Positions 15,060 through 23,053 are shown, counted from the stretch's first letter. The stretch: 35,262 bases of DNA from Phocaeicola intestinalis (GCF_014837065.1 NZ_JACSPP010000039.1:1-35262), one strand, 5' to 3'. Notes: generated by a model not told the origin, from the sequence alone. Translations and numbers: made by a program.

Positions 15060-15133
15060 AGCCTCTTGTCGGATTCGAACCAACGACCCCGAGATTACAA
15101 ATCACGTGCTCTGGCCAACTGAGCTAAAGAGGC
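15060..15133 (-). tRNA. tRNA-Thr (anticodon UGU)
   Basis: On the minus strand the sequence folds as a standard cloverleaf. The acceptor stem is GCCTCTT with AAGAGGC, the D arm lies around GCTCAGTTGG, and the anticodon stem CGTGA/TCTCG carries loop TTTGTAA. The T arm is GTTGG-TTCGAAT-CCGAC. The anticodon TGT at 15097-15099 (ACA on the plus strand) reads Thr codons ACN. The 3' CCA is not encoded. The structured RNA described next lies a few bases upstream and may share its transcript. Confidence 0.93.
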
Positions 15134-15135
15134 AG

Positions 15136-15235
15136 GTGGGTAAGCTTACCATATCGCGCCGCTACAACCAACTACCTTTGCTGCGATCAAGCCCTGGAGG
15201 ATTCGAAGGGAGCTGGCCGTATGGGACTTACCCGT
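15136..15235 (-). ncRNA. Structured small RNA upstream of tRNA-Thr, possibly SRP (4.5S-type) RNA
   Basis: About 100 nt fold as a nested rod. GGGTAAG (15138-15144) pairs with CTTACCC (15227-15233), CCATA with TATGG, and GCCGCT with AGC-T-GGC. CCTTTG pairs with CGAAGG apically, with one mismatch or wobble depending on strand. A consensus promoter on the minus strand at 15293-15322 points toward it, so the minus strand is preferred. Size and rod shape fit a 4.5S-like SRP RNA, and the minus-strand GCAGCAAAGG stretch recalls the conserved GCAGCCAAGG. The canonical GGAA tetraloop context is not evident, however. A 6S-type RNA is an alternative. The class is unproven. Confidence 0.5.
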
Positions 15236-15292
15236 ATTTCAAAAAACTTGCAATCCCTGAACTATCGGCGCGATATTTCTTGATTGCGGGTG

Positions 15293-15322
15293 CAAAGGTA
15301 GGTATTTTTTCTGAATATGCAA
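15293..15322 (-). promoter_or_regulatory. Promoter for the structured RNA and tRNA-Thr
   Basis: On the minus strand TTG (15320-15322) and TACCTTTG (15293-15300) are separated by 19 nt. The transcript would start near 15285 and carry a leader of about 50 nt before the rod-shaped RNA. Confidence 0.7.
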
Positions 15323-15405
15323 TACGTCTTCTGAAAAAAATGCAGAAAAAAATGAAGAGACGTCATTTTTCATGCTTTTATTACGCTGAATAAGTACAAA
15401 AAACG

Positions 15406-15413
15406 TACTTTTG
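15406..15413 (+). promoter_or_regulatory. -7 box before the DUF4199 gene
   Basis: TACTTTTG fits TAnnTTTG and lies 63 bp before the ATG at 15476. No good -33 TTG is seen at 19-21 nt. Confidence 0.4.
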
Positions 15414-15475
15414 TACGCAAATAAAGTTATCCGTTACGGAGGGTATACTCTTTTAATCTATTTAAAGTAAAGAAA

Positions 15476-16006
15476 ATGACACCAGACAGACCAATCGGTA
15501 TTCAAGAGCATGCAATGAGATTCGGAACCTATATGGGAATCTTTTGGATTATCAAATTCATTTTTCTTCCATTAGGGTTTAAAATTCCCTTGCTGCAACT
15601 CCTTTTTATATTGGGTACGCTGTTTGTCCCCATATTGGGATACTTGTATGCACGCAAATTCCGGAATACATATTGCAACGGAACCATTCCGTTTTTCCGT
15701 GCTTTCATCTTTACCGTATGCATGTATGTCTTTGCGGCCATGCTGGCGGCGGTAGGGCACTATCTTTACTTCCGGTTTATCGACCAAGGATTCTTGTTTG
15801 ACATGTACAGGCAACAGCTGAACGAGGCAAAGGCTATGCTTCAAGGTGAACTGGCAACTTCCATAGACCAGCTTATGCTTGCTTTTGATACGATAGCTTC
15901 CCTGAGTCCCATTCAACTCACTTTTCAACTCATTACGCAGAATGTATTCTATGGCATTTTGCTTGCCTTGCCTACAGGCTTGTTAGTTATGAAATATAAA
16001 AAATAA
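15476..16006 (+). CDS. DUF4199 family integral membrane protein
   Basis: The 176-residue product has about four membrane helices, near residues 16-36, 38-58, 70-93 and 150-172. Between the third and fourth is a polar segment, FLFDMYRQQLNEAKAMLQGE. This arrangement is that of DUF4199 proteins of Bacteroidota, whose function is unknown. It is followed after 11 bp by a membrane-anchored glycosyltransferase and the two are probably one transcription unit. I infer a helper role for lipid-linked glycosyl transfer from that position only. Confidence 0.8.
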   Translation: MTPDRPIGIQEHAMRFGTYMGIFWIIKFIFLPLGFKIPLLQLLFILGTLFVPILGYLYARKFRNTYCNGTIPFFRAFIFTVCMYVFAAMLAAVGHYLYFRFIDQGFLFDMYRQQLNEAKAMLQGELATSIDQLMLAFDTIASLSPIQLTFQLITQNVFYGILLALPTGLLVMKYKK

Positions 16007-16017
16007 AAATCAGTATT

Positions 16018-16968
16018 ATGGACATATCAGTAGTCATCCCTTTATATAATGAAGCCGAGTCGTTGCCCGAACTGCATGCATGGATAAAACGGGTAATGGA
16101 TGCCAATCATTTTTCGTATGAAATCATCTTCGTCAATGACGGAAGCACCGACCGCTCGTGGAATGTCATTGAGGAACTGGGCAAAAGCAATCCGGAGGTG
16201 AAAGGCATCAAGTTCCGCCGTAATTACGGGAAGTCGCCCGCCCTGTACTGCGGATTCGAACGGGCAGAAGGCGATGTGGTCATTACCATGGATGCCGACC
16301 TGCAAGACAGTCCCGACGAAATTCCGGAACTGTATCGGATGATTACGGAGGACGGGTATGACCTGGTTTCGGGCTGGAAACAGAAACGCTATGACCCGCT
16401 CTCGAAAACCATACCCACCAAGCTTTTCAATGCAACGGCACGGGCGGTGTCGGGCATACACAACCTGCACGATTTCAACTGCGGGCTGAAGGCATACCGG
16501 CGTGAAGTGGTGAAGAACATCGAAGTGTATGGCGAAATGCACCGGTATATCCCGTACCTGGCAAAAAATGCAGGATTTGCCAGAATCGGTGAAAAGGTGG
16601 TGCATCATCAGGCACGTAAGTACGGAAAGACCAAATTCGGGCTGAACCGCTTTGTAAACGGTTACCTCGACCTGCTTACGTTATGGTTTCTTTCCACTTT
16701 CGGGGTGAAGCCGATGCACATCTTCGGCTTTCTGGGTTCTATTATGTTTTTGTTGGGATTCATATCGGTGGCTGTTATCGGATTCAACAAGCTGCACGAC
16801 ATGTATTGCGGAAATCCGTACCGGCTGGTGACCGAAAGCCCGTACTTCTACCTGGCGCTGACCACGATGGTTATCGGCACGCAATTGTTCCTTGCCGGAT
16901 TCATCGGCGAACTGATAGCCCGCAACGCTCCCGAACGAAACAAGTATCAAATCGAAAAAGAACTGTAA
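16018..16968 (+). CDS. Family 2 glycosyltransferase, polyprenyl-phosphate type, membrane anchored
   Basis: Enzymes of this kind transfer a sugar from a nucleotide donor to polyprenyl phosphate on the cytoplasmic face of the inner membrane. The 316-residue product has VIPLYNEAESLPEL (6-19), IIFVNDGSTDRSW, and the DxD metal site TMDADLQDSPDE (Asp92, Asp94). It also has the acceptor-side FNCGLKAYRREV and GEMHRYIP segments, the latter typical of DPM1/ArnC-like enzymes. Two C-terminal membrane helices lie near residues 230-262 and 276-300. It is complete and of normal length. The sugar and acceptor cannot be read from sequence. It lies in a run with the DUF4199 gene upstream and two envelope genes downstream (2-bp gap to the next start). 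Confidence 0.9.
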   Translation: MDISVVIPLYNEAESLPELHAWIKRVMDANHFSYEIIFVNDGSTDRSWNVIEELGKSNPEVKGIKFRRNYGKSPALYCGFERAEGDVVITMDADLQDSPDEIPELYRMITEDGYDLVSGWKQKRYDPLSKTIPTKLFNATARAVSGIHNLHDFNCGLKAYRREVVKNIEVYGEMHRYIPYLAKNAGFARIGEKVVHHQARKYGKTKFGLNRFVNGYLDLLTLWFLSTFGVKPMHIFGFLGSIMFLLGFISVAVIGFNKLHDMYCGNPYRLVTESPYFYLALTTMVIGTQLFLAGFIGELIARNAPERNKYQIEKEL

Positions 16969-16970
16969 CG

Positions 16971-17483
16971 ATGAAAAGACTACCGGTCATATTCTGCATA
17001 TTGGCGTTAGCAGGACTGTTGGTTCCAGGCTGTGAAGTGGAAAACTGCCCGCCCAACGCCTTGTCGTACCTGCATTTTTCGCTGGTAGACCAAAACGGAC
17101 GGACATTCAATACTTCTGACACCATCACTATCGTAGGTCAGACCACTTCTTCTGATACACTTGTATCTGACACGCTTATCAATCAGGAGGCGGCGGCAAG
17201 CAGCTTCAGCCTTCCTTTGAGCTACGATGCCTACACCCAGTTTGTCTTTATCTATCACGCGCTGGATGTCGGTTATGTGGGACGCGACACCATCCGGATT
17301 GACCACCGGAACATCCCGTATTTCACCAACCTGGATTGCGGAAGCATGATGTTCTACGAAATCACCGGCACGGCGCACACCCACCACAGGCTCGACTCTA
17401 TCACCATCACTAACCCGAATATCGACAACAATGAGAAAGAAAATATCCGCATCTATTTCACTGTTTCTGGTGTTGAGCAGTAG
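16971..17483 (+). CDS. DUF6452-like lipoprotein
   Basis: The 170-residue product starts MKRLPVIFCILALAGLLVPGC, with the lipobox ending at Cys21. The mature part is polar and probably beta rich. It has NCPPNALSYLHFSLVDQNG near the start and LDCGSMMFYEITG near residue 125, giving Cys residues that could form a disulfide. It resembles the DUF6452 family of Bacteroidota, function unknown. The start at 16971 is chosen because it gives a lipoprotein signal just after the glycosyltransferase stop. Its last 53 bp overlap the start of the next gene in another frame, which suggests translational coupling. Confidence 0.75.
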   Translation: MKRLPVIFCILALAGLLVPGCEVENCPPNALSYLHFSLVDQNGRTFNTSDTITIVGQTTSSDTLVSDTLINQEAAASSFSLPLSYDAYTQFVFIYHALDVGYVGRDTIRIDHRNIPYFTNLDCGSMMFYEITGTAHTHHRLDSITITNPNIDNNEKENIRIYFTVSGVEQ

Positions 17484-18144
17484 CCTTCTCTTTCTGTTCC
17501 CTGCCCCGTCATGGGCACAAAAGAAAGACAAGGAGCAGCTAAAGGCCGACTACAAGGCTTCCCCGTTCTATCAGGGAAGTTCTATCGGCGTGGAAATAGC
17601 CGGCATAGGCGGCTACCTGCTGGGAGGAGACATCATGAGCAGCGAAATTTTATTGCAAAGTAACCTGAAGAACCGTTTTTTGCCTACCCTCGAAATAGGC
17701 TACGGGAAAACCGATGTCGTCAATGATGCCAACGACATGCACTACAAGACATCGGCGCCTTATTTCCGGATAGGCATGGACTATAACGTGTTCTACCTGA
17801 AGCCTTACCTGCCCGGTTATCTGTATGTGGGCCTGCGTTACGGCATGAGTTCGTTCACCTACGACGTGAGCGGACCTGACATGACTGACCCCAATTATGG
17901 AGGGACTACGGTGCCTTTTTCGTATTCGGGCATGAAAAGCAAGGCAAGCTGGCTGGAAGGTGTAGTAGGCATCAAGGTAAGGATTTACAAACGTTTCCAC
18001 ATGGGATGGGCGGTGCGCTACAAGATGCGCATGAGCATCGACAATCACGAGAACTCGGTCCCCTGGTACGTGCCCGGCTTTGGCAAGAACGCCAGCAGCA
18101 GCTTCAACCTGACGTATAACTTGATTTATAATCTTCCGTTTTAA
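17431..18144 (+). CDS. DUF6048-like outer-membrane beta-barrel protein
   Basis: The 237-residue product has a cleavable signal peptide (MRKKISASISLFLVLSSSLL to PSWAQ). Alternating hydrophobic strands rich in Tyr, Gly and Phe follow (FLPTLEIGYGKTD, APYFRIGMDYNVFYL, YLYVGLRYGMSSFTYDV). It ends in NLIYNLPF, with a C-terminal Phe typical of outer-membrane barrels. It resembles DUF6048 proteins. Its start lies 53 bp inside the lipoprotein gene, so the pair is probably co-translated and may form one envelope complex; that is inference. No later start retains the signal peptide. Confidence 0.75.
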   Translation: MRKKISASISLFLVLSSSLLFLFPAPSWAQKKDKEQLKADYKASPFYQGSSIGVEIAGIGGYLLGGDIMSSEILLQSNLKNRFLPTLEIGYGKTDVVNDANDMHYKTSAPYFRIGMDYNVFYLKPYLPGYLYVGLRYGMSSFTYDVSGPDMTDPNYGGTTVPFSYSGMKSKASWLEGVVGIKVRIYKRFHMGWAVRYKMRMSIDNHENSVPWYVPGFGKNASSSFNLTYNLIYNLPF

Positions 18145-18241
18145 GGGAACAAGGTGACAAGGAGACAAGGTGACAAGGTCTTGAATAGTTAACCAAAGTA
18201 TCTGAAACCTCGTCACCTTGTTAACTCGTCACCTTGTCAAC
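18145..18241. repeat. Period-8 hairpin repeat H1
   Basis: A left arm of 8-bp units (ACAAGGTG, ACAAGGAG) occupies 18149-18178. A core TTGAATAGTTAACCAAAGTA follows, then a right arm of complementary units (CCTCGTCA, CCTTGTTA, ACTCGTCA, CCTTGTCA) at 18208-18239. It begins at the stop codon of the DUF6048-like gene and ends about 20 bp before mntP. It can form a long imperfect hairpin in the mRNA. Confidence 0.85.
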
Positions 18242-18260
18242 TAATTAATAACTGACACAA

Positions 18261-18833
18261 ATGGGTATATTCGCAATTCTTTTGCTTGCCGTGAGCCTCG
18301 CCATCGATTGCTTCACGGTGTCCGTCACCAGCGGCATCATATTACGGCGCATCCGGTGGAATACGTTTCTGACGATGGCGTTCTTTTTCGGCTTCTTCCA
18401 GGCTTTAATGCCTTTGCTGGGCTGGCTTGGGGCAAGCCATTTCAGCCACCTCATCGAGGCTTACGACCATTGGGTAGCCTTCGGGCTGCTCGCTTTTTTA
18501 GGCATCCGCATGATACGCGAGCATTTCAAGGACAGCGAAGAACACAGCTTCGACCCTACCCGGCTGAAGGTCATCATCACCCTTGCCATTGCTACCAGCA
18601 TTGATGCACTGGCGGTGGGCATCTCGTTTGCCTTCACCGGATTCAAGGAGCTACAGAGCCTGCTTCTTCCGCTCGTTGCCATCGGGCTTGCCTCGTTCGT
18701 CCTCTCGCTGGCAGGAAGCCTTATCGGCATCTTTTTCGGGAAACGCTTCAACTTGCGGATGGAATTGTTCGGCGGGCTGGTATTGATAGGCATCGGCGTA
18801 AAGATACTTTGCGAACACTTACTCTCCAGGTAA
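18261..18833 (+). CDS. mntP: Putative manganese efflux pump MntP
   Basis: MntP exports Mn2+ across the inner membrane. The 190-residue product has six hydrophobic segments in two related halves, as in the family. Each half carries an Asp-containing motif: SLAIDCFTVSVTSG with Asp16, and ATSIDALAVGISF with Asp115. Length and motif placement match E. coli MntP (YebN). No yybP-ykoY manganese riboswitch fold is visible upstream; the intergenic DNA is instead the hairpin repeat H1. It is followed by repeat H2 and apbE on the same strand. Confidence 0.92.
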   Translation: MGIFAILLLAVSLAIDCFTVSVTSGIILRRIRWNTFLTMAFFFGFFQALMPLLGWLGASHFSHLIEAYDHWVAFGLLAFLGIRMIREHFKDSEEHSFDPTRLKVIITLAIATSIDALAVGISFAFTGFKELQSLLLPLVAIGLASFVLSLAGSLIGIFFGKRFNLRMELFGGLVLIGIGVKILCEHLLSR

Positions 18834-18929
18834 CGAGTTAACAAGGTACCAAGTGACAAGGTTTTTAGATACCATTGGCAAAACTATCTGAGAACCTCGT
18901 CAACTCGTCAACTTGTTACCTCGTCACCT
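18834..18929. repeat. Period-8 hairpin repeat H2
   Basis: The left arm ACGAGTTAACAAGGTACCAA (from 18832) continues as GTGACAAGG. The right arm, AACCTCGTCAACTCGTCAAC then TTGTTACCTCGTCACC, ends at 18928. The core around 18862-18892 (TTTAGATACCATTGGCAAAA, then CTATCTGAG) is similar to the reverse complement of the H1 core, so H2 appears inverted relative to H1. It fills the mntP-apbE junction. Confidence 0.8.
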
Positions 18930-18957
18930 ATAAACAGATATAAAAACAATAGAAAAC

Positions 18958-19971
18958 ATGAAGAAAAAAAACGGACTGAAATGGCAAATCCCTTTCCTGC
19001 TGCTGCTCGTCGTGGGTACCGTATGGATATTGCGCAAGCAGGCACCTTACCAGACCGACCAGGGGCTGGTGTTCGGTACGATGTATAAAATCACTTACCA
19101 GTCGAAAGAGAACCTGAAAGCCGAGATAGAAGCCGAGCTGCAACGGGTAGACCGTTCGCTTTCGCCTTTCAACAAGGCATCGGTCATTACGCGCATCAAC
19201 GACAATACGGATATGCAGACCGACTCCCTGTTCGACTATGTGTACCGCCTTGCCCGGCAGGTATCGGAAGAGACACACGGCGCGTTCGACATTACCGTTG
19301 CTCCGCTGGTGAATGCCTGGGGATTCGGGTTCAAGAATGCATCGCAAGTAGATTCGGCTACCATCGACAGCTTGCGCCAATTCGTCGGATACGATAAGGT
19401 GAAGCTGGAAAACGGAAGGATTGTCAAGAGCGACCCGCGCACGATGCTGGACTGCAGTGCCATTGCCAAAGGCTTCGGTGTAGACTGTGTGGCACGCCTG
19501 CTGGACCGGAAAGGCATACGCAACTATATGGTAGACATCGGGGGAGAACTGGTGATGAAAGGTGAAAACGCACAGATGAAACCCTGGCGCATCGGCATCA
19601 ACAAGCCCATAGACGACTCGCTGGCAGTGAACCAGGAGTTGCAGACCGTATTGCAGGTGAGCGGCGTAGGGCTTGCCACTTCGGGCAACTACCGCAACTT
19701 CTATTACAAGGACGGCAAGAAATACGCCCATACCATCGACCCGCGTACAGGCTACCCGATACAGCACAACATCCTCTCGGCTACGGTCATCGCCGACAAC
19801 TGTGCCAAGGCAGATGCTTACGCCACCGCCTTCATGGTATTGGGGCTGGATTCTGCCAAAGCCGTCTGCCATGCCCATCCCGAGCTGGACGCATACTTTA
19901 TCTATAGCAAAGACGACGGGAAAACGGACATCTACTACACCGAAGGGATGGAGAAGTACATCGCAAGATAA
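18958..19971 (+). CDS. apbE: FAD:protein FMN transferase ApbE
   Basis: ApbE attaches FMN covalently to a Thr/Ser of flavoproteins such as Na+-NQR and Rnf subunits, on the periplasmic side. The 337-residue product starts with a basic N-terminus and a membrane or signal helix (residues 9-25, FLLLLVVGTVWIL) without a lipobox. Family motifs are GTMYKITY near residue 41, SLSPFNKASVITRIN, APLVNAWGFG, and DCSAIAKGFGVD. NYMVDIGGELV and HTIDPRTGYP (His258, Asp261) follow. All expected motifs are present and the length is normal. Its target flavoproteins are not in this window. Confidence 0.95.
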   Translation: MKKKNGLKWQIPFLLLLVVGTVWILRKQAPYQTDQGLVFGTMYKITYQSKENLKAEIEAELQRVDRSLSPFNKASVITRINDNTDMQTDSLFDYVYRLARQVSEETHGAFDITVAPLVNAWGFGFKNASQVDSATIDSLRQFVGYDKVKLENGRIVKSDPRTMLDCSAIAKGFGVDCVARLLDRKGIRNYMVDIGGELVMKGENAQMKPWRIGINKPIDDSLAVNQELQTVLQVSGVGLATSGNYRNFYYKDGKKYAHTIDPRTGYPIQHNILSATVIADNCAKADAYATAFMVLGLDSAKAVCHAHPELDAYFIYSKDDGKTDIYYTEGMEKYIAR

Positions 19972-19975
19972 GTTA

Positions 19976-20025
19976 TAATTAATAATTAACAATTAACAAT
20001 TAATAATTAACAATTAATAATTAAT
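19976..20025. repeat. Period-7 AT-rich tandem repeat (AATTAAC/AATTAAT)n
   Basis: About seven 7-bp units alternate between AATTAAC and AATTAAT directly after the apbE stop codon. It fills the apbE-OPT junction much as the period-8 hairpins fill the neighbouring ones. Confidence 0.8.
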
Positions 20026-20113
20026 AGCTGACAGTTTACATTACACTGGGAACGATGCATAAGGCTTCATCTGGCACGAAAAGATAAATTGAAACTAAAA
20101 ATAATAACACAAC

Positions 20114-22108
20114 ATGAAAGAAACAGATGAAAAACCGACGGGACTGCCCGAAAACGCGTTCCGTCCACTGAAACCGGGCGAACAATACCACCCCCTGATG
20201 TCGCCCGACAAGAATTATCCTGAAGTAAATGCCTGGTCGGTGACGTGGGGCATCGCCATGGCAGTACTCTTCTCGGCAGCAGCGGCATACTTGGGGTTGA
20301 AAGTGGGGCAGGTATTCGAAGCCGCCATCCCCATCGCCATCATTGCCGTGGGAGTGTCTGGAGCCGCCAAGCGTAAAAGCGCACTGGGCGAAAACGTCAT
20401 CATCCAGTCCATCGGAGCATGTTCGGGCGTTATCGTAGCCGGAGCCATCTTCACCCTTCCGGCACTTTACATCCTTCAGGACAAGTATCCGGAAATGACG
20501 GTCGACTTTTTCCAGATGTTCATCAGCTCTTTGCTGGGAGGTATCCTTGGTATCCTGTTTCTCATTCCTTTCCGCAAGTATTTCGTAAGCGAGAAGCACG
20601 GCGAATATCCTTTTCCCGAAGCCACCGCCAGCACGCAGGTGCTGATTTCGGGCGAAAAGGGAGGAAGCCAGGCGAAACCGTTGCTCTTTGCCGGACTCAT
20701 CGGCGGTCTGTACGACTTTATCGTAGCTACCTTCGGGTGGTGGAACGAGAACTTCACCACCCGCGTGTGCGGCTGGGGCGAGACGATTGCCGACAAGGCG
20801 AAGCTGGTGCTTAAAATCAATACCGGAGCAGCGGTCTTGGGGCTGGGGTATATCGTAGGGTTGAAATATGCCGCCATTATCTGCGCCGGCTCGCTCGCAG
20901 TATGGATTATCATCGTACCGGGCATCGCAATGCTGTGGGGCGACCAGGTATTGAACGCCTGGAATCCGGCTATCACGCAGACCGTAGGCTCGATGTCGCC
21001 CGAAACCATCTTTGCCGAATATGCCAAGAGTATCGGCATCGGAGGCATCGCCATGGCGGGCATTATCGGCATCGTGCGCTCGTGGAGCATCATCAAGAGT
21101 GCCGTAGGGCTTGCCGCCAAAGAGATGAAAGGCAAGAAGGCAGATGCCGGCGTGGTGCGCACACAGAAAGACTTGTCGATGAAAATCATCGCCATCGGGT
21201 CGATTGTCACCATTATCCTTGTGGCGCTGTTCTTCTATTTCGATGTGATGCAAGGCAATTTGCTGCACACCATTGTAGCAATCATCCTCGTGGCAGGCAT
21301 CTCGTTCCTGTTTACCACGGTAGCCGCCAATGCCATTGCCATCGTGGGCACCAATCCCGTGTCGGGCATGACGCTGATGACCCTGATTCTGGCATCGGTG
21401 GTGATGGTTGCCGTAGGGCTGAAAGGTGCTACGGGCATGGTTGCGGCATTGGTTATGGGAGGCGTGGTATGTACTGCCCTCTCGATGGCAGGCGGCTTCA
21501 TTACCGACCTGAAAATCGGCTATTGGCTGGGAAGCACGCCCGCCAAGCAACAGACGTGGAAATTCCTGGGCACACTGGTATCGGCTGCTACCGTAGGCGG
21601 TGTTATCATGATACTGAACAAGACCTACGGATTCTCTTCGGGTGCACTTGCCGCACCGCAAGCCAATGCCATGGCTGCCGTCATCGACCCGCTGATGAAC
21701 GGTGTGTCGGCTCCGTGGCTGCTTTATGGCATCGGTGCCGCACTGGCATTGGTGCTGACTTATTTCAAAGTCCCGGCACTTGCCTTTGCCTTAGGTATGT
21801 TTATCCCCTTGGAGCTGAACCTGCCGCTTATTGTAGGCGGTGCCATCAACTGGTACGTCACCACCCGTAGCAAGGACGAAGCGGTCAATGCGGCGCGTGG
21901 AGAAAAGGGCACTTTACTGGCTTCGGGCTTCATAGCCGGCGGTGCACTGATGGGTGTGATAAGTGCCGCGATGCGTTTCGGAGGCATTAATCTGGTGAAC
22001 GAAGTGTGGCTGGAAAACCCGATGAGCCAAGTAGTATCGCTCATTGCATACGCACTCCTTATTATATATTTAGTAAAAGCGAGTATGAAAATAAATAAAG
22101 TTGACTAG
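20114..22108 (+). CDS. OPT family oligopeptide transporter
   Basis: OPT proteins are proton-coupled inner-membrane importers of small peptides or metal chelates. The 664-residue product has about 14-16 hydrophobic segments. A cytoplasmic N-terminus (ENAFRPLKPGEQYHPLMSPD) precedes the first helix. The family's signature-like segments are present: AAAAYLGLKVGQVFEAAIPI (about 56-75), GENVIIQSIGACSGVIVAGA, FPFRKYFVSEKHGEYPFPEA-like in the first third, and GTNPVSGMTLMTLIL near residue 413. Length fits prokaryotic OPT proteins. The substrate is unknown. It is flanked by short-period repeats on both sides, and co-transcription with apbE upstream or the esterase downstream is uncertain. Confidence 0.92.
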   Translation: MKETDEKPTGLPENAFRPLKPGEQYHPLMSPDKNYPEVNAWSVTWGIAMAVLFSAAAAYLGLKVGQVFEAAIPIAIIAVGVSGAAKRKSALGENVIIQSIGACSGVIVAGAIFTLPALYILQDKYPEMTVDFFQMFISSLLGGILGILFLIPFRKYFVSEKHGEYPFPEATASTQVLISGEKGGSQAKPLLFAGLIGGLYDFIVATFGWWNENFTTRVCGWGETIADKAKLVLKINTGAAVLGLGYIVGLKYAAIICAGSLAVWIIIVPGIAMLWGDQVLNAWNPAITQTVGSMSPETIFAEYAKSIGIGGIAMAGIIGIVRSWSIIKSAVGLAAKEMKGKKADAGVVRTQKDLSMKIIAIGSIVTIILVALFFYFDVMQGNLLHTIVAIILVAGISFLFTTVAANAIAIVGTNPVSGMTLMTLILASVVMVAVGLKGATGMVAALVMGGVVCTALSMAGGFITDLKIGYWLGSTPAKQQTWKFLGTLVSAATVGGVIMILNKTYGFSSGALAAPQANAMAAVIDPLMNGVSAPWLLYGIGAALALVLTYFKVPALAFALGMFIPLELNLPLIVGGAINWYVTTRSKDEAVNAARGEKGTLLASGFIAGGALMGVISAAMRFGGINLVNEVWLENPMSQVVSLIAYALLIIYLVKASMKINKVD

Positions 22109-22194
22109 TTGACGAGGTACGAGGTGACTAGGTTTTGAATAGTTTTACTTATGCTATCTAAGGCCTAGTACCTCGTCCCTGGTCACCTGGTACC
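22109..22194. repeat. Period-8 hairpin repeat H3
   Basis: Left arm TTGACGAGGTACGAGGTGAC then TAGGTTTT (22109-22136), core TTGAATAGTTTTACTTATGC then TATCTAAGG, right arm CCTAGTACCTCGTCCCTGGT then CACCTGGTACC (22164-22194). The core begins with the same TTGAATAGTT as H1. It fills the OPT-esterase junction. Confidence 0.85.
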
Positions 22195-22213
22195 TAATAA
22201 AAAATAAAACACC

Positions 22214-23053
22214 ATGAAAAAGTTAGCATTAATGAGTTTACTCTTTGTTTCTACGCTGCTTGCGGCGCAGGAACCTGTCAAAATCAAGTTGTGGCAAAAC
22301 GGCGCGCCCAATGACAACGGCATGACCAGCCAAGTGGAAAAAGGTCCGCTCTATGTAGCAGAACCGACCATCGAAGTCTATCCCGCTAAAGAAAGCAACG
22401 GACTTGCCATCGTGATGTGCCCGGGAGGTGGATACAGTCATCTCGCCATGAACCACGAAGGGCATGATATGGCAAACTGGTTCAACAGCCAAGGCATTAC
22501 ATACGCCGTACTGACCTACCGTATGCCTAACGGAAACAATGAAGTCCCCCTGAGCGATGCCCAACAGGCACTCCGCATCATGCGCCAGCATGCAAAAGAA
22601 TGGAACATCCAAAAGCTGGGCATCATGGGCGCTTCGGCAGGCGGACATCTGGCAAGCACCGCCGCAACCCATTTTACAGACGCAGAGACACGTCCCGACT
22701 TCCAGATTCTGTTCTATCCAGTCATTACGATGGATCCTGCTTACACCCACATGGGTTCGCACGACAACCTATTAGGAAAGAATCCTTCAAAAGAACTCGA
22801 ACAAAAGTACTCGAACGAACTGCAAGTCACACCCGAAACTCCTCAGGCATTCATCATGCACAGCAGCGATGACGGTGCCGTACCCGTAGCCAACAGCGTG
22901 AACTATTATACGGCACTGGTGAAAAACGGTGTCTCGGCAAGCCTGCACACCTATCCCGTCGGCGGACACGGCTGGGGATTCCGCGACAGCTTCCTTTACA
23001 AACGCCAATGGACCGGTGAGCTGGAGAAATGGCTGCGTGAGCTCGACCGCTAA
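22214..23053 (+). CDS. Secreted alpha/beta-hydrolase (esterase/lipase, BD-FAE-like)
   Basis: The 279-residue product has a signal peptide (MKKLALMSLLFVSTLLAAQ) and an alpha/beta-hydrolase fold. The oxyanion-loop motif is CPGGGYSHLAMNHEG. The nucleophile elbow is GASAGG with Ser141. The acid is Asp219 or Asp220 in HSSDDGAVPV, and the base is His252 in GGHGWGF. Proteins of this type in Bacteroidota remove acetyl or feruloyl esters from plant polysaccharides, among other substrates. No polysaccharide utilisation genes (SusC/D) are nearby, so a carbohydrate role is only possible. It ends at a strong terminator and is the last gene of the plus-strand run. Confidence 0.88.
   Translation: MKKLALMSLLFVSTLLAAQEPVKIKLWQNGAPNDNGMTSQVEKGPLYVAEPTIEVYPAKESNGLAIVMCPGGGYSHLAMNHEGHDMANWFNSQGITYAVLTYRMPNGNNEVPLSDAQQALRIMRQHAKEWNIQKLGIMGASAGGHLASTAATHFTDAETRPDFQILFYPVITMDPAYTHMGSHDNLLGKNPSKELEQKYSNELQVTPETPQAFIMHSSDDGAVPVANSVNYYTALVKNGVSASLHTYPVGGHGWGFRDSFLYKRQWTGELEKWLRELDR

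Noticed and set aside
15060..15133. tRNA-Thr as the attachment site of an integrated element
   Set aside because: No integrase, no direct repeat of the tRNA 3' end within the window, and the flanking genes look like core genes.
18145..18260. Manganese riboswitch before mntP
   Set aside because: The sequence is the period-8 hairpin repeat and lacks the yybP-ykoY conserved loops.
18928..19992. A 354-codon minus-strand open frame opposite apbE
   Set aside because: No recognisable protein; apbE on the plus strand has all family motifs.
20036..21661. A 541-codon minus-strand open frame opposite the OPT transporter
   Set aside because: The translation is His/Asp/Arg-rich without family motifs, a typical shadow of a GC-rich membrane-protein gene.
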